This document shows, in pieces, positions 60,687 through 64,000 of a stretch of 64,000 bases of DNA. Location: assembly GCA_964573255.1 (NCBI GenBank), contig CAZNJB010000020.1:4713-68712 (forward strand), in the 5' to 3' direction. A program made the position numbers and the translations under genes. Position 1 is the stretch's first letter, and each line of letters opens with the position of its first letter. The notes below the pieces were generated by a model that searched no databases, was not told the DNA's origin, and was given only the letters and a program-made list of their open reading frames with translations. Source of the DNA: CAYNUJ01 sp964573255 (lineage in GTDB: Bacteria; Bacteroidota; Ignavibacteria; Ignavibacteriales; Melioribacteraceae).

Positions 60687-62501
60687 CTATTTGAGTGAAA
60701 ATTCAATTCCCGTTCTAATCCATCTTCCTGGCAATTGAACCCCGTTAACATCGTAATAGAATTCATTAAATAGATTTGATGCTGATAGAAATAGATTGAA
60801 TGAAGCGATTTGCTTCATTAATTTTAAGTCGATAATAATTGCATCGTTGGAATTAACACGATCTTCATAACGAAGTGCCCAATAAGCTTTTACGTTGGAT
60901 ATTGCCTGATGAATTAAATTGACGTTTAATTGGTGACGCAAATATTCAATTGCATAACGGCTGGAAAGATTTTCGCTCTCCTTATCCGAAGTTAAATAGG
61001 TATAATTAATTTCTATCCTTTCGATAAAATCGAAATACTTTTTAGTCGATAAAATTAGAGATATTTCCGCACCGTTTGTAGTTACGTTTGAGATATTTCT
61101 CACTTGCCATTTATCATTTGGATTGTTTCTAATCCAATCAATAATATTTTTCCCTTGGTAGTTGAATAAGGAAAGGGTAGCGGAAATGTATCCGGTTTTG
61201 TATGAAATACCTAATTCGGAATTCAATGTTTCTTCGCTTTCTAAGCCGGGATTACCGGAAGTAACAGGATCGTTGTAATATAATTCGGTATAGCTTGGTA
61301 TTCTGAAGGATTTACCGAATGAACCGAACAATTTAATATTATAATCAACGGTGTAATTAAAATCTAATCCTGGCCAGAATTTCCATCCGATGCGATCGTA
61401 ATTATAAACGAATCCTCCGATGGTTAAATTCAAATTTTCCAGCGGAGTGATTATCTGTTCAACAAAAATACCCTTACTTATTCTTTTGTGTTCGCCTAAA
61501 TTATTGGATGAAATATCATCCGAAATAAATCTAGCGCCTAAAGCTGTTTTTCCAATAGAAGATTCGATAGTGAATTGAGCTTCTACGCCGTAGAAATTTG
61601 TTCTGTGGTTGTTTTTGTAGAAGGATGGATTTTCATAATCAAGCAAAAATTCATCCTCGTTCCTTCTGTAAAATAATTTTACTTCAGCTGTAGATGAACC
61701 GGAAGCATATATGAAATTTGCTTTGGCAAATCGCGTTGTAGTATGTTCCCATTGATTCGGAAATCTTGTTGTATAAAAACTATTCGCCCCGAATTTTTTA
61801 TCGTTGTAACCGAATAATCCTTTTAAAACAAATTTCCCGAATGAATAAGAATTTGCATAAGAAAATATCTTGCTGTCGAAATCGGTGTTATGAATATAAC
61901 CATCGCTCTTTTTCTTTTGATAAGAGATTCTATTATAAAATTTCCCGTATGAATAGTTTGCCGAAACTCTTCCGTCGTAAAATCCGTTCTCTCCTCCGGC
62001 AATTGCAAATTTAACCTCGTTGTCTCGGTTCGATTTTGTGATAAAATTTACTGCTCCGGAAAATGCATTGGGTCCGAAAGATTTTGAACCTTGTCCTTTA
62101 AGTACTTCAATTCGTTCAATATCATCAACGGTAATCGGTAAATTCAATGTATGGTGGCCCGTTTGGGGATCGTTAACAATCACTCCGTCAATCATAACCA
62201 GAGTCTGTTCGAAAGTTCCTCCCCGAATGCTAACATCGGCTTGAATACCGTCTATTCCACGTTGTTTCAAGTCTATTCCGTTTACATACTGCAATAAATC
62301 GGAAACACTGTTTACCGCAAGTTGAGAAATTTCTTCAGCATCTAAAACCGTGATACTCCTAGAAGCTTCCGATACAGAAACGGGAACTCTTCCTGAAGTT
62401 ACCGTTATCTCATCCATTCTGTATTTTAACGTATCCTGTGCGCTTGTTGTACAAATAAATAGAAAAAGTGCGTAAGTCGCAATAATAAAGGACCTGGACA
62501 T
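60687..62501 (-). CDS. TonB-dependent outer-membrane receptor
   Basis: A 604-residue TonB-dependent receptor with a signal peptide ending TTSAQ. The plug domain (about residues 30-155) has EITVTSGRVPVSVSEASRSITVL, the QRGIDGIQADVSIRGGTFEQTLVMIDG segment and IERIEVLKGQGSKSFGPNAFSGAVNFITK. The 22-strand barrel ends in WIRTGIEFSLK with the terminal aromatic pattern. Size and RGGTFEQT plug resemble BtuB/CirA-like receptors for cobalamin, iron complexes or colicin-type ligands. I saw no cobalamin riboswitch before it, so the ligand is open. Monocistronic. Confidence 0.88.
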   Translation of the reverse strand: MSRSFIIATYALFLFICTTSAQDTLKYRMDEITVTSGRVPVSVSEASRSITVLDAEEISQLAVNSVSDLLQYVNGIDLKQRGIDGIQADVSIRGGTFEQTLVMIDGVIVNDPQTGHHTLNLPITVDDIERIEVLKGQGSKSFGPNAFSGAVNFITKSNRDNEVKFAIAGGENGFYDGRVSANYSYGKFYNRISYQKKKSDGYIHNTDFDSKIFSYANSYSFGKFVLKGLFGYNDKKFGANSFYTTRFPNQWEHTTTRFAKANFIYASGSSTAEVKLFYRRNEDEFLLDYENPSFYKNNHRTNFYGVEAQFTIESSIGKTALGARFISDDISSNNLGEHKRISKGIFVEQIITPLENLNLTIGGFVYNYDRIGWKFWPGLDFNYTVDYNIKLFGSFGKSFRIPSYTELYYNDPVTSGNPGLESEETLNSELGISYKTGYISATLSLFNYQGKNIIDWIRNNPNDKWQVRNISNVTTNGAEISLILSTKKYFDFIERIEINYTYLTSDKESENLSSRYAIEYLRHQLNVNLIHQAISNVKAYWALRYEDRVNSNDAIIIDLKLMKQIASFNLFLSASNLFNEFYYDVNGVQLPGRWIRTGIEFSLK

Positions 62502-62589
62502 TGAAAAATCTCCTGTGAATTAAAATTTAGATTATTAATGAATATTGGGTGAAAAGATTAAAAAGGCAGGGTTTTAATCAAAGAGCTCG

Positions 62590-62610
62590 GGACCGCCAAA
62601 AGCGGCCCCA
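62590..62610. terminator. GC-rich hairpin between TonB receptor and rseP
   Basis: GGGaCCGC and GCGGCCC form a stem around CAAAA, 9 bases after the rseP stop on the minus strand. There is no T-tract on that strand, so its role as terminator of rseP is uncertain. Confidence 0.45.
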
Positions 62611-62618
62611 AATTTTAA

Positions 62619-63974
62619 TTACAAATTTATAATATCACTATAAATAATAAAAGCCATAAGCATTAATAAAATCACAAATCCAACATTTTGAATTGCGATT
62701 TTCACTTTTATTGGTAGTTCTTTCTTTAAAATTCCTTCAATTAAAATAATTACAAAATGACCTCCGTCAAGTACTGGGAAAGGCAGTATATTTATAATTG
62801 CCAAACTCAGTGACAGCATAGCCAGGAAATATAAAAATGACATAATTCCGGAATCAGCAGATTTTGCAGCAAATTGAGCTATTTTTACCGGTCCGCCGAA
62901 TACCTGACCGAACTCTACATCACCCGAAATTACATTTTTGAACATCGAAAATGTAAGTACGGTGTATCTTCCTATATCGCTAATGCTCCGTTCTAAAGAA
63001 CCAAGGATACCGAAAGAGACATATTTATATGGTCCCGTGTAAACATCACCAATTCTAATTCCGATCTTGCCTTGAATACCGGGATTAACCATTGTTGCAA
63101 CTGTATCTTTATCTCTCAAAAGAACAATTGGAATATCCTTTTCCTTATTCGATGAAATAATATCAATTACATCTTGGCTGCTTTCAACCGGAGTATCATT
63201 AATACTAATGACAATATCGCCGGCTTGAATTCCAGCTTCCTTTGCCGGAGAACTTTTTAATACATCTGCAATATATGGTTGTGTATGACTGAAAGGAAGC
63301 CTCATTTTGCTATTTGAAGTCCCTGATAAAAATTCGGCCGGTACATTGAAAGTAATTTGCTGACCGTCCCTTTCTACTTGAACGGTCACATTTTTACCGA
63401 GATTTTCGATAAACATGTATTTGGTAATGTCTTCCCAATTCTGAACTTCTTTGCCATCAATTGAGATTATCTTATCGCCGGTATGGAATCCTGCTTTTGC
63501 AGCTTGTGATTCAGCTTGAATCCGTCCTATTTCAGTTGTAAGTATTATCTGTTTGCCTTGGAAATAATTTGAGGCCCAGAATATTAAAATCGTAAGAATT
63601 AAATTCATCAGTACGCCGGCGGTAATAACGAATAGTTTTTGATATGTCGGTTTCGCTCTGAATTCGTGTGGCTGTGGTTCTTTATTTACAAATTCAGTAT
63701 CAAAACTTTCGTCAATCATACCGGCAATCTTCACATAACCGCCAAGAGGTAATAGACATAATCTATAATCTGTGTGTCCTTTTTGATCAAAGTCCTTTGG
63801 TAGTTCACCAAAAGAAAAGCCGTTAATTTTATTCCATCCAAAAAGTCTTTTGCCGAAACCGATTGCAAATACATCAGTCTGCATTTTGCAAATTTTAGCT
63901 GCGGCAAAATGACCGAATTCGTGTATAAATACTAAAATTCCAATAGTTATTATAAAATAAATAATATAATCCAT
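62619..63974 (-). CDS. rseP: RIP metalloprotease RseP (site-2 protease)
   Basis: RseP cuts transmembrane anti-sigma factors and leftover signal peptides within the inner membrane. The 451-residue protein starts with the zinc motif HEFGH at residues 18-22, has two PDZ domains (about residues 120-220 and 225-300; AESQAAKAGFHTGDKIISIDGK and ADVLKSSPAKEAGIQAGDIVISIND), and ends with the second zinc-site motif NILPFPVLDGGH. AAGGAG lies ten bases before the ATG. It overlaps the preceding gene by one base (TAATG), the usual dxr-rseP arrangement. Confidence 0.95.
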   Translation of the reverse strand: MDYIIYFIITIGILVFIHEFGHFAAAKICKMQTDVFAIGFGKRLFGWNKINGFSFGELPKDFDQKGHTDYRLCLLPLGGYVKIAGMIDESFDTEFVNKEPQPHEFRAKPTYQKLFVITAGVLMNLILTILIFWASNYFQGKQIILTTEIGRIQAESQAAKAGFHTGDKIISIDGKEVQNWEDITKYMFIENLGKNVTVQVERDGQQITFNVPAEFLSGTSNSKMRLPFSHTQPYIADVLKSSPAKEAGIQAGDIVISINDTPVESSQDVIDIISSNKEKDIPIVLLRDKDTVATMVNPGIQGKIGIRIGDVYTGPYKYVSFGILGSLERSISDIGRYTVLTFSMFKNVISGDVEFGQVFGGPVKIAQFAAKSADSGIMSFLYFLAMLSLSLAIINILPFPVLDGGHFVIILIEGILKKELPIKVKIAIQNVGFVILLMLMAFIIYSDIINL

Positions 63975-64000
63975 TAATCTGTTACTCCTTGTTTATAGAC
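63974..64000 (-). CDS. last codons of an upstream gene, possibly dxr
   Basis: On the minus strand the last nine codons read VYKQGVTD followed by TAA, which overlaps the rseP ATG by one base. A TAATG junction like this occurs twice more in the window between real genes, so a coding end is likely. Identification as 1-deoxy-D-xylulose-5-phosphate reductoisomerase rests only on the common dxr-rseP gene order and cannot be checked in eight residues. Confidence 0.4.
   Translation of the reverse strand, partial: VYKQGVTD

Noticed and set aside
62502..62618. Cobalamin riboswitch before the TonB receptor
   Set aside because: The upstream DNA is short and AT-rich with no B12-box-like element; the only hairpin is GC-rich and lies next to rseP.

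Overview
The window looks like chromosomal DNA of a low-GC, Gram-negative, probably facultatively or strictly anaerobic bacterium of the Ignavibacteria/Chlorobi-Bacteroidota side of the tree. This is an inference from gene content: a DUF5916 outer-membrane protein, an S46 dipeptidyl-peptidase, DUF6132, a long-form IspH, several lipoproteins, a TonB receptor, and menaquinone as quinone. Unlike typical Bacteroidota, many genes carry clear AGGAG/GGAG Shine-Dalgarno sites. Neighbouring genes are tightly packed, with repeated start/stop overlaps of the TAATG or ATGA type and several TTG starts. No rRNA, tRNA, CRISPR array, transposase or phage gene was seen.

Layout. 1-5083 (minus): menaquinone operon menF-menD-menH-menB-menA, menA running off the left edge. 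5172-9232: a YgjP-like metalloprotease, a lipoprotein, and a 70-residue membrane protein paired with a sodium:solute symporter. 9302-15705: exported or intracellular peptide and amino-acid enzymes (C1B cysteine peptidase, lipidated asparaginase-like Ntn hydrolase, Asp/Glu racemase, M14 carboxypeptidase) mixed with a DMT transporter and DUF971. 15756-16799 (minus): a small thiol-redox operon DUF6132-DUF1858-TlpA. 17024-22758: aminotransferase, aroE, a TPR protein, a galactokinase-like protein that has lost its catalytic residues, and DUF72. 22857-29641 (plus): trkA-trkH potassium uptake, rfbA, DUF454 and a 602-residue coiled-coil protein. 30089-36589: two SGNH hydrolases, a hypothetical protein, an AmmeMemoRadiSam-type radical SAM enzyme beside pyruvate kinase, and a YIP1 protein. 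37144-47406: DUF5916, ispH, rpsT, a GlmU-like nucleotidyltransferase without the acetyltransferase signature, a small outer-membrane protein, a DPP11-like peptidase and an aldehyde dehydrogenase. 47419-49102 (minus): an XRE-ImmA/IrrE regulator-protease with an overlapping PIN-domain gene, a toxin-antitoxin-like module with a distinctive promoter. 49292-51502: a cation-chloride-cotransporter-like permease.

51962-59058 is the most interesting part: an Rrf2 regulator with three cysteines, a dicluster ferredoxin-like protein, and a divergent cluster coding two different octahaem HAO-family cytochromes, a NapH-like Fe-S membrane protein, and a NapC/NirT-type quinol dehydrogenase with three membrane helices and six haem sites. 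With the menaquinone operon this reads as a menaquinol-to-periplasm electron route for reduction of nitrite, hydroxylamine or another N-oxide (inference). A matching dyad, AAGAAT-N4-(ATTCTT/TATCTT), lies in front of both the Rrf2 gene and the cytochrome cluster. The right end holds dihydropyrimidinase, a 144-bp element with 11-bp inverted ends, a TonB-dependent receptor, rseP, and the last codons of an upstream gene.
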